Source of the DNA: CAZCTC01 sp964501335
GTDB taxonomy: Bacteria > Chloroflexota > Anaerolineae > B4-G1 > SLSP01
Direction of reading: 5' to 3'
DNA: 64,000 bases
NCBI GenBank assembly: GCA_964501335.1
Contig: CAZCTC010000041.1
Span: forward strand, 1-64,000
Shown here: positions 26,088-34,511 of the stretch, piece by piece
Position numbering within the stretch: position 1 is the stretch's first letter
How the letters are laid out: the number at the start of each line of letters is the position of its first letter
Position numbers and translations under genes: made by a program
The notes under the pieces: model-generated
What the model was told of the DNA's origin: nothing
Database searches by the model: none
The model's input: only the letters and a program-made list of their open reading frames with translations

Positions 26088-26145
26088 GCCTTTTGTTCGG
26101 CCCGAATCGACGCGCTGGCTGGGTAGAGAGCGTTATTGTTCCCCG
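26086..26145 (+). repeat. Two-hairpin repeat, truncated copy 7
   Basis: Only TTTTGTTCGGCCCGAATCG and ACGCGCTGGCTGGGTAGAGAGCG remain; the GCGTCCCGC block is replaced by the ACAGAG-type repeat and the variable hairpin is missing. Confidence 0.65.
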
Positions 26146-26331
26146 GCCTATAAAAGATAGTAATGTGAATGTATTATATCCTTCAGGCCTATTTTAAACA
26201 TATCTTGACTTCTGTTTTGATCTCTTTTATGCTTCTTTAAGAAGGTATTTTTATTCTTAATAAAACAAAGAGAGATCCCCAGTGAATATCGGTAAATTCA
26301 GGCAATCTTTTTTCTTGTTAAAGGCGGTTGA

Positions 26332-26389
26332 TTTCCCGGTTCCAGGATAAGGTCTGCGTGACCTGATTTTGGGCCGGGATTTTTTTATG
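26332..26389 (+). promoter_or_regulatory. Candidate terminator hairpin in protease leader
   Basis: A nested hairpin, outer TCCCGG/CCGGGA and inner AGGT/ACCT, is followed by T7 at 26380-26386. It lies about 75 bp before the protease ATG and points in the same direction. It could end upstream transcription or act as an attenuator. No ligand-binding fold was recognised. Confidence 0.4.
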
Positions 26390-26464
26390 AGCGGGTAGGC
26401 GTGTCGGAGGTATGATCCGGCGCGAAGATGTGAAGGGTTCATATACATATAGGGGAGGTTGAGG

Positions 26465-27580
26465 ATGTTTCGGAAAACCAGGTTGGTGAATTTTACGGTG
26501 GTAAGTCTGATCATGGTTTTGGCGCTGTTGTCCAACAGTCATACGGGTTTCGCTATTCTGTGTGCCGCACCGGGAAATCCGCCGGCGGAGACGGTAACGA
26601 TTGAATCGTCACCTGAGGAGCAGCAGCGGTTGCTGAATACCTGGACTTTGGAGGCGCGGGCCAATGCAAAACCGATGCCTTTACCCATGGCCTCAGTGGA
26701 AGATGTGAAACCCGTAGCCGGAGAGGCTGCGCCGGTTGGAGAGCCGGGTTTTGCCAAGGGTGGTATGCCCGATCCTAAAGCCGATGCGACCGCTCAGCGT
26801 GAATTCCCGGCGGAATGGCAGGCGATGCTGAAAGAATTGGGTTTGGATGCGTCGGCAGCCCCTCAAGGTACGGCGGGGGTCTATACCAGCTATCTGGGGA
26901 ACTATTATTCCGCTTTCCATCAGCAATATCCCTATTACACGGTGGGGAAGCTTTACATCACGGGCGGCGGGTATTGCTCGGCTTCGGTGATCAGCCCGAA
27001 CAATATTATTGTGACGGCGGCTCATTGTGTTTACGATACGGATAGCAATCAATGGCAGCGGGGTTGGACCTTTGTTCCGGCCGATCGGGCCGGGGCGGCG
27101 CCTTACGGCACTTTCCCCTGGCGCAGCGCCCGGGTTTTGACGGCCTGGATGAATGCTCCCGATTCTTTAACCGGACGGCAATACGATGTGGCTGTGATTA
27201 CTCTGGGGCCCAACTCCGCAGGACGGCCCGTGACCTATTATACCGGCTGGCTGGGGCGTTCCTGGAACTATAGCTATGTTCAGAGTTTGCATGCTGTGGG
27301 TTATCCCAGCAACCTCAATGGCGGGAATTACACTTACATCTGCGCGGCGGAAAGCTTCTATCAGAGCTTTGAGGTATTGGGAATGGGATGCAATATGATG
27401 CACGGCAGTAGCGGCGGGCCCTGGATTCGAGTCTTTACGCCTTACCAGAGCGGCAATAAGAACTATGTGAATTCGGTGGTGAGCGGCGGCCTTTATGGTT
27501 CAACGTGGGGAAACACTTTCTACGGGCCGAGGTTTAACAGCAATAATATCGTGGTGTTGTGTACGGCCCAAGGCTGTTAG
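26465..27580 (+). CDS. Secreted trypsin-like serine protease
   Basis: The 371-residue protein has a signal peptide (about residues 1-32) and a propeptide-like region rich in Pro, Ala and Glu up to about residue 135. A trypsin/V8-type domain follows, with triad His187 (VTAAHC), Asp241 (YDVAVITLG) and Ser316 (GSSGGPW). Cysteines at 171 and 188 may form the His-loop disulfide. Secretion and self-processing are likely. ATG 26465 has GGGGAGG upstream; the frame begins with a TTG two codons earlier, which is less likely. A clear terminator follows at 27599. Substrate preference cannot be read from the sequence. Confidence 0.93.
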   Translation: MFRKTRLVNFTVVSLIMVLALLSNSHTGFAILCAAPGNPPAETVTIESSPEEQQRLLNTWTLEARANAKPMPLPMASVEDVKPVAGEAAPVGEPGFAKGGMPDPKADATAQREFPAEWQAMLKELGLDASAAPQGTAGVYTSYLGNYYSAFHQQYPYYTVGKLYITGGGYCSASVISPNNIIVTAAHCVYDTDSNQWQRGWTFVPADRAGAAPYGTFPWRSARVLTAWMNAPDSLTGRQYDVAVITLGPNSAGRPVTYYTGWLGRSWNYSYVQSLHAVGYPSNLNGGNYTYICAAESFYQSFEVLGMGCNMMHGSSGGPWIRVFTPYQSGNKNYVNSVVSGGLYGSTWGNTFYGPRFNSNNIVVLCTAQGC

Positions 27581-27598
27581 TTAGTGTTTGACCGATTC

Positions 27599-27629
27599 AG
27601 GCCTGGTAGTGATCCTACCAGGCCTTTTT
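27599..27629 (+). terminator. Intrinsic terminator of protease gene
   Basis: Stem AGGCCTGGTAG / CTACCAGGCCT with a TGATC loop, ending in TTTTTA. It lies 19 bp after the protease stop. Confidence 0.9.
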
Positions 27630-27665
27630 ATGGGCAGTGAAAGTCCTGGTAAATTAAGGAGAGAG

Positions 27666-28415
27666 ATGTTGAAACAATGGCGGCATTCAATTTCTATCTT
27701 GTTGGTTCTGTTGGTCGGTTGGATAACGGGATGTGTGCCTGCCGGGAATGAAACCGCCCGTGCTTCAGGTTCCAATCTGGAGGGGACTTTCCGGCCAGTG
27801 ACAGAAACGACTTCAATTACCAATCCGGAGGCTCCTATGGCAACTGAATCCGGGGGTGGAGAAAGCTCTGAGGGTACGATGGTTTCCGGGGATGGACCGG
27901 GAAATACGGCGGGCGGAAATTCAACCGGAGCTGAGGGGGGTGTGGAAATTTCTGGGAACCCTGAAGCATCCGTCAGCATTGAAGATTGGCTCAATTATGC
28001 CGACAAAACCTATGGGTTTCAGATTAAATATCCATCTTACTTTACGGGGGAAGTTGGGGATACTGCGATGGCGGCTTCTCCTGAAAATCGTCCGCTGGCT
28101 GTTTTCTATTTCCAGGATTCGCGCAGTGAGGTGAGCACGCTGGCTCCACCTGTATTGAGGCTTCAGATCTATGAAAAGCCGGCGGAGCAAACGCTGGAGA
28201 ACTGGCTGGTGGAGCGGAAATTTTTGAAAGCAGAAGCCGGAGAGTTTTCGGAACCGTTTACAATTGCCGGACGAGCGGGAATCAAAGTGACAACCACGAC
28301 TTTTATGGCGCCGGGGTGGTCGGTGTATGTGATGGGAGATCGGTATGTTTATCAGTTGGTCCCTTTGGGAGCGGAAGGAGAGACTATGTTGCAGACGTTT
28401 ATACTGATCGATTAA
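27666..28415 (+). CDS. Lipoprotein with Ser/Gly/Glu-rich linker, unknown function
   Basis: The 249-residue protein has a lipoprotein signal ending in WITGC (Cys23). A low-complexity linker of about 80 residues rich in Gly, Ser, Glu and Thr follows, then a globular domain beginning YADKTYGFQIKYPSYF. That opening (a YGF/FSIKYP pattern) is common in PsbP-like or DUF-type domains of secreted Gram-positive and Chloroflexota proteins. ATG 27666 was chosen for its AAGGAGAG site and the signal peptide; upstream frame codons cross the protease terminator. The function is unknown and it is probably a separate transcription unit. Confidence 0.82.
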   Translation: MLKQWRHSISILLVLLVGWITGCVPAGNETARASGSNLEGTFRPVTETTSITNPEAPMATESGGGESSEGTMVSGDGPGNTAGGNSTGAEGGVEISGNPEASVSIEDWLNYADKTYGFQIKYPSYFTGEVGDTAMAASPENRPLAVFYFQDSRSEVSTLAPPVLRLQIYEKPAEQTLENWLVERKFLKAEAGEFSEPFTIAGRAGIKVTTTTFMAPGWSVYVMGDRYVYQLVPLGAEGETMLQTFILID

Positions 28416-28457
28416 CCCGAGTTGCTACTTTTAGCCGGTGAGCTTTCCCTTTAAGAT

Positions 28458-28504
28458 AAAAAATTTGTCGGCGTTCCAGAAACAGGAACGCCGACAAATT
28501 TTTT
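28458..28504. terminator. 20-bp perfect bidirectional terminator
   Basis: Arms 28458-28477 and 28485-28504 are exact complements with A6/T6 ends. It serves both the lipoprotein gene and the converging oxidoreductase gene. Confidence 0.9.
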
Positions 28505-28516
28505 ATTGTGCAACGA

Positions 28517-29830
28517 TCAGGCTGCGGTCAGAGCGGTTTCGACGGCCCGGCGGTTTTCCTGGGCATAAGCGGGGCTGAAGGCTTCCGCTGCACTCAACAA
28601 GGCTTCGGTGGGTATCAGGCCCATTTTAGCCATTCCGACTGTTACCAGTGCCAGAGCTTCGCTGTCCCGCGGCAGGCCCCGGGTGATTTGTTGAGGATCG
28701 AGGATGATTTTGCGGGCCGGACTTTCCAGATCGGCAAAGGCCGGGGTGACAAACAGCCAGCTCTCGGGCGACATTTTGGGCAGGTAGGCCGCTGTCTTTT
28801 TTCGCCCGTCTTCACTGAGGATGAAGAGCGCATCGGGCGTTGTCACGCCGGTGTAGCGAATTTCTTCGGGCGCCAGAATGATCTCGCTGATGCTGTGGCC
28901 GGAGCGAACCGTGACGGGATAGTCATCTCGTTGGGTGGCCCAGAGTCCGGAGAGGGCTCCGGCAACGCAGACAAACCGTCCCGCTGTGCGTACTTTGCTG
29001 CCGGCCGATCCTGCCAGAATCACTGAGAACCGCCGGGGCAGATCCGTTGCGAACCGGCTTTCAAAGGGGCGGGCGGCCGCGGCGGGTTTGCCCTTTTGGG
29101 ACTCGCCGGCCTGACGCAGGGTTTGCGCATATTCGGGTCGTTGTTCTTTGCAGAGCAATCCGTTGGACAGGTTGTAAGCCGTCATGGTTTCTTTCAACAT
29201 CTTGGGGTTGAAGTGGTTGGCTGAAGCAAAATAGGCCACACAGAGTTCCCAGATGTCGAGCAGTGCAAAGCCTTCATGGCGCAGGGCGGCTTCAATCTGT
29301 TGGTCCAGATCTTTTTCAAAGGCGGTTCCGCGCCAGACATGGGTGGCACCGTTGACCGCCACGGTTTGAGCAATGTCCAGGGGGCGTTCCAGATTGCCCC
29401 CGGGGGTGGTCGTGGTGATCGTTTCGGGTGGGGTGGTGACGCTGTGTTCGCCGCCCGTCATTCCGAAATTCAGGTTGTTGAAGACCAGCGTGGTGAGGCC
29501 GATGTTGCGCCGGGCGGCATTGAGCAGATGGGCTCCCCCGATGCCGCAGCCGCCATCACCGATCATGACGATGACGTGTAGATCGGGGCGGGCCAGTTTA
29601 ATGCCGGTGGCGTAGGTGAGGCTGCGTCCATGCAGGCCGTGGAAGGCGCTGGTGACAAAGTATTGGTCCGACAGCCCTACGCAGCCGATGTCGGTAACCA
29701 GCACTATCTGGGCCGGATCCCATTGCAGCCGTACCAAAGCACGGTCCAGGGCGTCCAGGACCAATCCATGGCTGCAACCGGGACAGAAGCCGTATTTTTC
29801 TGTCGTTCGATAAGTGGTATGGGCTTCCAT
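28517..29830 (-). CDS. Fused beta-gamma 2-oxoacid:ferredoxin oxidoreductase subunit
   Basis: The 437-residue protein joins a beta-type thiamine domain to a gamma-type domain. FCPGCSHGL carries the cluster cysteines, and MIGDGGCGIGG with VFNNLNFGMTGG bind thiamine diphosphate. A Pro/Ala linker near residue 250-260 then leads to a gamma domain with GSAGSKVRTAG in place of GxGGQG. No alpha or ferredoxin subunit is adjacent, so it may borrow korA from the distant operon or act in an incomplete complex. ATG 29830 is one base after the mutase stop, with weak ribosome binding, so translational coupling is likely. The first gene of the pair is methylmalonyl-CoA mutase. Confidence 0.87.
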   Translation of the reverse strand: MEAHTTYRTTEKYGFCPGCSHGLVLDALDRALVRLQWDPAQIVLVTDIGCVGLSDQYFVTSAFHGLHGRSLTYATGIKLARPDLHVIVMIGDGGCGIGGAHLLNAARRNIGLTTLVFNNLNFGMTGGEHSVTTPPETITTTTPGGNLERPLDIAQTVAVNGATHVWRGTAFEKDLDQQIEAALRHEGFALLDIWELCVAYFASANHFNPKMLKETMTAYNLSNGLLCKEQRPEYAQTLRQAGESQKGKPAAAARPFESRFATDLPRRFSVILAGSAGSKVRTAGRFVCVAGALSGLWATQRDDYPVTVRSGHSISEIILAPEEIRYTGVTTPDALFILSEDGRKKTAAYLPKMSPESWLFVTPAFADLESPARKIILDPQQITRGLPRDSEALALVTVGMAKMGLIPTEALLSAAEAFSPAYAQENRRAVETALTAA

Positions 29831-29831
29831 A

Positions 29832-31511
29832 TTACAGAATGACTTTGGGTTGATATTCGCCCCAGACCCGGCGCAGCACACCGCAAATTTCTCCTAAGGT
29901 ACAGTCCGCTTCGACGGCCGCAATGAAGAGGGGCATCAATGGTTCATCGGGTTTGCGCGCTGCGGTTTCGATCTGTTCCAGCATGGTCTGGACTTTGGCG
30001 TTGTCGCGGCGGGCCCGCAGTTCGGCCAGGCGCCGGCACTGGTTTTGCTCGATGGAGGGATCCACGCTCAGACGCGCCAGTTTGATTTCTTTTTCATCGA
30101 CCTGGTAGGAATTTACCCCAACGATGATCTGGTCTTTCTTTTCGACGGCTACCTGGGCGCGATAGGCGGCTTCGGCGATTTCGGCCTGCAAATAACCGCC
30201 TTCGATGGCGGCAAGAGCCCCACCCATCTTGTCGATCGTATCGATGTATTCCTGGGCGCGTTTTTCGATCTCATTGGTCAGATATTCGACCACATAGGAG
30301 CCGGCCAGCGGATCGATGGTGTCGGCGACGCCGGATTCGTTGGCGATAATTTGCTGGGTGCGTAGGGCGACCCGAACGCTCTCTTCGGTGGGAAGCCAGA
30401 GGGCTTCATCCATCGAATTGGTATGCAGGGATTGGGTCCCGCCCAGGACGGCGGAGAGTGCCTGAATGGTGACGCGGATGACATTGTTCATGGGCTGTTG
30501 CGCTGTGAGGGTCGAGCCGGCGGTCTGAGTATGGAAGCGAAGGGCCCATGAACGAGGATCTTTGGCCTGGAAGCGTTCCTTCATGATGCGGGCCCACATG
30601 CGGCGGGCGGCGCGGAATTTGGCGACTTCTTCCAGGAAGTTGTTGTGGGCATTGAAGAAGAACGAGAGCCGGGGGGCAAAGGCATCCACGCTCAGGCCGG
30701 CATCGATGGCGGCCTGCACATAGGCGATGCCGTCAGCCAGCGTGAACGCCACTTCCTGCACGGCCGTGCTGCCGGCTTCGCGGATGTGGTACCCGCTGAT
30801 GCTGATGGGATTCCATTTCGGGACTTCGGTCGAGCAATAGCGGAAGGTATCGGTGATCAGCCGCATCGAAGGCCGGGGGGGGAAGATGTAGGTGCCGCGG
30901 GCCACATATTCTTTGAGTACATCGTTTTGAATGGTGCCTTCGAGTTGTTGAGACGAGGCCCCCTGTTCTTTCCCCACCGCGATGTACATGGCCAGCAGAA
31001 CGGCTGCGGGGGCATTGATGGTCATCGAGGTGCTGACCTTATCCAGCGGGATCTCGCGGAAGAGGGTGCGCATGTCTTCCAGACTGCTGATCGAAACGCC
31101 GACTTTGCCGACTTCGCCGATAGCCATATCGTCATCGGAGTCATAGCCCAGCTGGGTCGGCAGGTCGAAGGCAACCGAGAGTCCGGTCTGTCCCTGCTGC
31201 AAGAGGTAGCGATAGCGGGCATTGGATTCTTCGGCGGAGGCGTAACCGGCGTATTGGCGCATGGTCCAGAAGCGGCCGCGATACATGGTGGGTTGGACGC
31301 CGCGGGTATAGGGATACTCACCGGGGAATCCGAGGTCGTTTTCGTAATCAACCGGGGCATTATCCGGGATCAGGATGCGGTCTAAGGGAATTCCGGAAGG
31401 TGTCTGGAATTCCGGTTTGCGTTCTGGGAAACGGGAGATCGTTTTGTTGACGCTTTTTTCTTCCCAGCGTTGTTTGGCCGCCTGCATTGATTTTTCCTCG
31501 TCAGGGCTCAT
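29832..31511 (-). CDS. mutA: Methylmalonyl-CoA mutase, large (catalytic) subunit
   Basis: The 559-residue protein is the acyl-CoA mutase catalytic domain without the cobalamin-binding domain, as in two-subunit enzymes. GEYPYTRGVQPTMYRGRFWTMRQYAG is the substrate-channel signature; LSVAFDLPTQLGYDSDD and FHTQTAGSTLTAQQP are also typical. It interconverts succinyl-CoA and methylmalonyl-CoA using adenosylcobalamin bound by a small subunit that is not in this window. ATG 31511 follows AGGAGG. It is joined to the fused oxidoreductase gene downstream, and metabolically it would feed the mmdABCD decarboxylase. Confidence 0.92.
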   Translation of the reverse strand: MSPDEEKSMQAAKQRWEEKSVNKTISRFPERKPEFQTPSGIPLDRILIPDNAPVDYENDLGFPGEYPYTRGVQPTMYRGRFWTMRQYAGYASAEESNARYRYLLQQGQTGLSVAFDLPTQLGYDSDDDMAIGEVGKVGVSISSLEDMRTLFREIPLDKVSTSMTINAPAAVLLAMYIAVGKEQGASSQQLEGTIQNDVLKEYVARGTYIFPPRPSMRLITDTFRYCSTEVPKWNPISISGYHIREAGSTAVQEVAFTLADGIAYVQAAIDAGLSVDAFAPRLSFFFNAHNNFLEEVAKFRAARRMWARIMKERFQAKDPRSWALRFHTQTAGSTLTAQQPMNNVIRVTIQALSAVLGGTQSLHTNSMDEALWLPTEESVRVALRTQQIIANESGVADTIDPLAGSYVVEYLTNEIEKRAQEYIDTIDKMGGALAAIEGGYLQAEIAEAAYRAQVAVEKKDQIIVGVNSYQVDEKEIKLARLSVDPSIEQNQCRRLAELRARRDNAKVQTMLEQIETAARKPDEPLMPLFIAAVEADCTLGEICGVLRRVWGEYQPKVIL

Positions 31512-31535
31512 CAGTCCTCCTAGAGATTGTAGTAA

Positions 31536-31573
31536 AACGCGGGCGGTGCTGTGGATACAACGCCGCCCGCGTT
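31536..31573 (-). terminator. Terminator of pepF
   Basis: Stem 31536-31546 / 31563-31573 (AACGCGGGCGG and its complement) followed on the minus strand by TTTTAC. It lies just after the pepF stop at 31580. Confidence 0.8.
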
Positions 31574-31579
31574 AATTTC

Positions 31580-33343
31580 TTAGATCAGTTTTTCCAACTC
31601 GGTCAACATTTCTTCCAGCAGATCGAAGCCGCTCTGCCAGAAAGCTGCATCGGTGATATCAAAGCCGGCCTCGCTGATGATATGGGCCGGGCTGGCCGAT
31701 CCACCATAGGTCAGAATTCGCAGATAATGGGGCTCAAAGGCTTTGCCCAGTTGCTTATATTTACGATAGAGGGCCAGGACTAACAGGTTGCCGAAGCTAT
31801 AAGCGTAGCAATAGAAGGGCGTGTGATAAATGTGAGGGATGGAAACCCATTCCTGTTTGAAATCATCATCCAGTTCAACCGCGTCCCCGAATTGTTCGCG
31901 CAGGTTTTCCAGATAGATCTCGTTTAGTTGATCCGGGGTGGCGCCCTCATTGATCATCTGATGGGCTTTCTTTTCAAAGAGCACAAAGTAAAGTTGCCGC
32001 ATGATGGTTCCGTAGGAATCATCCAAAATGGCTCCCAACAGGGCAGCCCGGAGTTGGGGATCGGATTCCTCGTTCAGCAATTTGTCGTTGAGCAACATTT
32101 CGCCGAAGACCGAAGCCGTCTCGGCCATGGGAAGGGAGGCCATGCAGGTTAACGGCGAGTGTTCGGTGGCCATCATGGCATGTACGGCATGTCCTAATTC
32201 ATGGGCGAGGGTGCTGATATCGCGGAACTGACCGGTATAGTTGACCAGAACCCAGGGAATTATATCCGGCAGGGGGCCATAGCAGTAGGCTCCTCCCATT
32301 TTACCGGGACGGGTTTCGGAATCCAGATGGTGCTTTTCCAGAACCTGCATGGCTTTGTCGGCCAATGTAGGCGAGAAGGCCCGGTAGGCTTCGTCTACAA
32401 TTTTGACGGCTTCGTCAAAGGAGTAGATTTTGTTGCTGTCACTTAAGGGCGCATAGAGGTCACTGCGGCGGAAGTGTTCCAGACCCAGATGCCGGGCCTT
32501 CAGTCGGAAATAACGTTGGAAGAGGCCGACATTGCGCCGCCCGGTTTCCAACAGGGTTTCCACTGCGGCGTCGGGGACATCGTTTTCCAGGTTTCGCATG
32601 CTGATAGGGCTGGGAAAATGACGCAGATTGACCCGTTCTTCCGTCCAATCCCGTACCCGGGCGGCGTAGATTTCGGCCAGTACCGGGGCTTCTTTTCCAT
32701 AGACCCGGTAGAGTTCTTTATAGGTAGCGGCGCGCACTTCGGCTGAGGGGGAATAGATATAGCTGATAAGTTCTCCGCGGGTGAGTTGTTTCTTTTCTCC
32801 ATCAACTTCCAGATCAAAAAGCATACGGGAGGTCAACAGATCATAGAGCGTGAGGACTGTGGTCATGCCGTTGATATCTTTAATATTGATGGCGCGTTCT
32901 TCCGGTTCGCTTAAGGTATGCGGCTTGAAGCGGCGCAGGCTTTCCAGATAGTAACGGGTATCGCCACTGACCGCGATCAATCGGTTGGCCGTTTCATCGT
33001 CCAGGTCTTTCCACCAAAGGGTGAAGAAGAGCGTGCGGTTACCGATCCCCATGACCATTTGTCCGATCCGGGCTTTATAAGCCAGGGCTTGTTGATTCTT
33101 GGTATCTTCGGAAAACCAGAGATAAGAATACATGTTCAGGCGGAGCGCATCTGTATAGAGGGCTTCATAGCGGCGGATCAGATCTTGAAAGGCTTCTGTG
33201 GTGATTTGTGGTGAGAGTGTGGCGCGCAGCGCTTCGAAAACTTTCAGTTGAGTTTCGATTTGATTCAGGAGTTCTTCCTGTTCGGGTGTCCCTGGAGGGG
33301 GTAAAAGATCGATCAGCGACCAGCGTTCTGATTGATAGGACAT
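31580..33343 (-). CDS. pepF: Oligoendopeptidase F (M3 family)
   Basis: The 587-residue cytoplasmic metallopeptidase has the zinc motif HELGHAVHA at around residue 380 and the downstream ETASVFGEM segment that gives the third ligand. N-terminal and C-terminal helical regions match oligoendopeptidase F in order and length. It degrades short peptides. It starts at ATG 33343, three bases after the stop of a small membrane protein gene, suggesting coupling. No anomalies. Confidence 0.95.
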   Translation of the reverse strand: MSYQSERWSLIDLLPPPGTPEQEELLNQIETQLKVFEALRATLSPQITTEAFQDLIRRYEALYTDALRLNMYSYLWFSEDTKNQQALAYKARIGQMVMGIGNRTLFFTLWWKDLDDETANRLIAVSGDTRYYLESLRRFKPHTLSEPEERAINIKDINGMTTVLTLYDLLTSRMLFDLEVDGEKKQLTRGELISYIYSPSAEVRAATYKELYRVYGKEAPVLAEIYAARVRDWTEERVNLRHFPSPISMRNLENDVPDAAVETLLETGRRNVGLFQRYFRLKARHLGLEHFRRSDLYAPLSDSNKIYSFDEAVKIVDEAYRAFSPTLADKAMQVLEKHHLDSETRPGKMGGAYCYGPLPDIIPWVLVNYTGQFRDISTLAHELGHAVHAMMATEHSPLTCMASLPMAETASVFGEMLLNDKLLNEESDPQLRAALLGAILDDSYGTIMRQLYFVLFEKKAHQMINEGATPDQLNEIYLENLREQFGDAVELDDDFKQEWVSIPHIYHTPFYCYAYSFGNLLVLALYRKYKQLGKAFEPHYLRILTYGGSASPAHIISEAGFDITDAAFWQSGFDLLEEMLTELEKLI

Positions 33344-33346
33344 CTG

Positions 33347-33739
33347 TTACCTCTCATTATTCGAAAAATTGTGTTTTCTTTGCCAGAAGCTGAGGATTCC
33401 GACCATGGCTAAAAATGCCAGCGAGAGGCCTGCTTCCCGGCCCCAGGCCTGGCGGGCATATTCGGAGCGATCAGCCAGCACACGGAGTATCCAAAGTGTC
33501 AACTGATAGATCACCGCAATGGGCAAAGCCAGGGACAGCGCCCGGTTGCGCCAGAGGGCCAGTGCCATTCCCAATAGAATCAGGGCCCAGACCAGATAAA
33601 ATCCAGCCAGTAGAGGCAGCGAGATGGAGAGCGATATCCCCGTCAATGATGAGGCCCGGCCCCAGGCCATTGCCGCTTGGATCAATTTCCCCAGCCCGAT
33701 CAGAAAAAAAAGCCAGCTTAACAAGCGCTGTGCTGTCAC
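33347..33739 (-). CDS. Small hypothetical membrane protein
   Basis: The 130-residue protein has four predicted membrane segments (roughly residues 5-22, 38-60, 68-88 and 102-122) with basic residues in the loops and a short charged C-terminus. I recognise no family. The start is GTG 33739 without a clear ribosome site, so the start is uncertain. It is joined to pepF with a four-base gap. Confidence 0.65.
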   Translation of the reverse strand: MTAQRLLSWLFFLIGLGKLIQAAMAWGRASSLTGISLSISLPLLAGFYLVWALILLGMALALWRNRALSLALPIAVIYQLTLWILRVLADRSEYARQAWGREAGLSLAFLAMVGILSFWQRKHNFSNNER

Positions 33740-33809
33740 GCGATCGATTGTACATCAGGGAGAAGGGAAGTCAAAGCGGTGGTGGGCGAAGGGATTGGGA
33801 GGGGAATTT

Positions 33810-34250
33810 TTATTCCAGCCTGACTTCAAAGAGACATTCTGCCGCACCGCCCAGGATGGAGGATTTCAATTCTACCTGTACGGTCCGTCCCAGAGCGGCT
33901 TCAAGATTTTGTTGAAGATTATATTGGGAGCACTTGCAGAGCACCGGCGATTTTACCCAGCCATTTTTTACCAGATCACAGGCGCAATTTTTATAATGAA
34001 CAGTAAGTCGATGTTCATCGATATAATCGTAGACGCCCTCCGGAAATTTTTCGGCCAATCGCAAAAAGAAATCCGGCAGGTTTTTACTCTGGCGATAGGT
34101 GACGCGAAATACTTCGGCCGTATAGGATTGGGCGCAGGCCAGACCGCAGTTTTTGAGAAGCCGGTCTTGTGATGTTTCATCGATCTGTTCGAGGCCTTGG
34201 GTGAAGCCGGAAAACCAATAGGTTAAGAATTCCAGTTGTTCGTTATCCAT
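33810..34250 (-). CDS. Cysteine-containing small protein of unknown family
   Basis: The 146-residue soluble protein has seven cysteines, several paired: CGLAC near residue 36, CAC near residue 90 and CKC near residue 105. The pattern, with a central HYKNCACD, resembles small-molecule-binding proteins of the V4R or ATC-hydrolase type, but this is only a resemblance. ATG 34250 follows AACAGGTG. Just upstream lies CTGTCTTGAAAATA (34265-34278), the tail motif of the repeat family, and a complete repeat copy at 34293-34452. A GTG three codons earlier is an alternative start. Confidence 0.65.
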   Translation of the reverse strand: MDNEQLEFLTYWFSGFTQGLEQIDETSQDRLLKNCGLACAQSYTAEVFRVTYRQSKNLPDFFLRLAEKFPEGVYDYIDEHRLTVHYKNCACDLVKNGWVKSPVLCKCSQYNLQQNLEAALGRTVQVELKSSILGGAAECLFEVRLE

Positions 34251-34292
34251 TGATTTCACCTGTTCTGTCTTGAAAATAGGGCTTTATAGTCT

Positions 34293-34452
34293 TGTAACGT
34301 CCCGCCAATGATCCTTTCCCTGTAAGAAACGACGCGCGGTGCGAAGCAGGGGGAGGGAATTATTTTTTATTCATATTTTCGGCGGCTTTCTGAAGCCGCC
34401 GAAAATATGGGCTTTTCTTTTTTTGTTTTTCGGGCTAACCGCACGGGTCGGT
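34293..34452 (+). repeat. Two-hairpin interspersed repeat, copy 8
   Basis: ACGTCCCGCCAATG, GACGCGCGGTGCGAAGCAGG, then a hairpin at about 34371-34408 with arms CATATTTTCGGCGGC and GCCGCCGAAAATATG and a TTTCTGAA loop. On the minus strand it continues into the tail motif at 34265-34278. Confidence 0.85.
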
Positions 34453-34460
34453 TTTTTGTT

Positions 34461-34497
34461 TATGTTTTCGCGCGCCCGAAGGGCGCGCGAAAACATA
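34461..34497. terminator. 17-bp perfect hairpin terminator
   Basis: Arms 34461-34477 and 34481-34497 (TATGTTTTCGCGCGCCC and its complement), GAA loop, just after the methyltransferase stop. Confidence 0.85.
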
Positions 34498-34511
34498 GAT
34501 TTTAACGGATT

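Larger units (their letters stand above)
26021..26464. other. 444-bp divergent intergenic region
   Basis: Starting from the VanZ side, this region holds the TATTTTCAAAACAGG tail (26029-26043), an ACAGAG-type repeat (26052-26087) and a truncated two-hairpin repeat (26086-26145). Next come an AT-rich stretch with the inverted repeat TTAAGAA/TTCTTAA (26237-26260), a candidate terminator-like hairpin (26332-26389) and the ribosome site of the protease gene. No small gene was seen. Confidence 0.7.
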
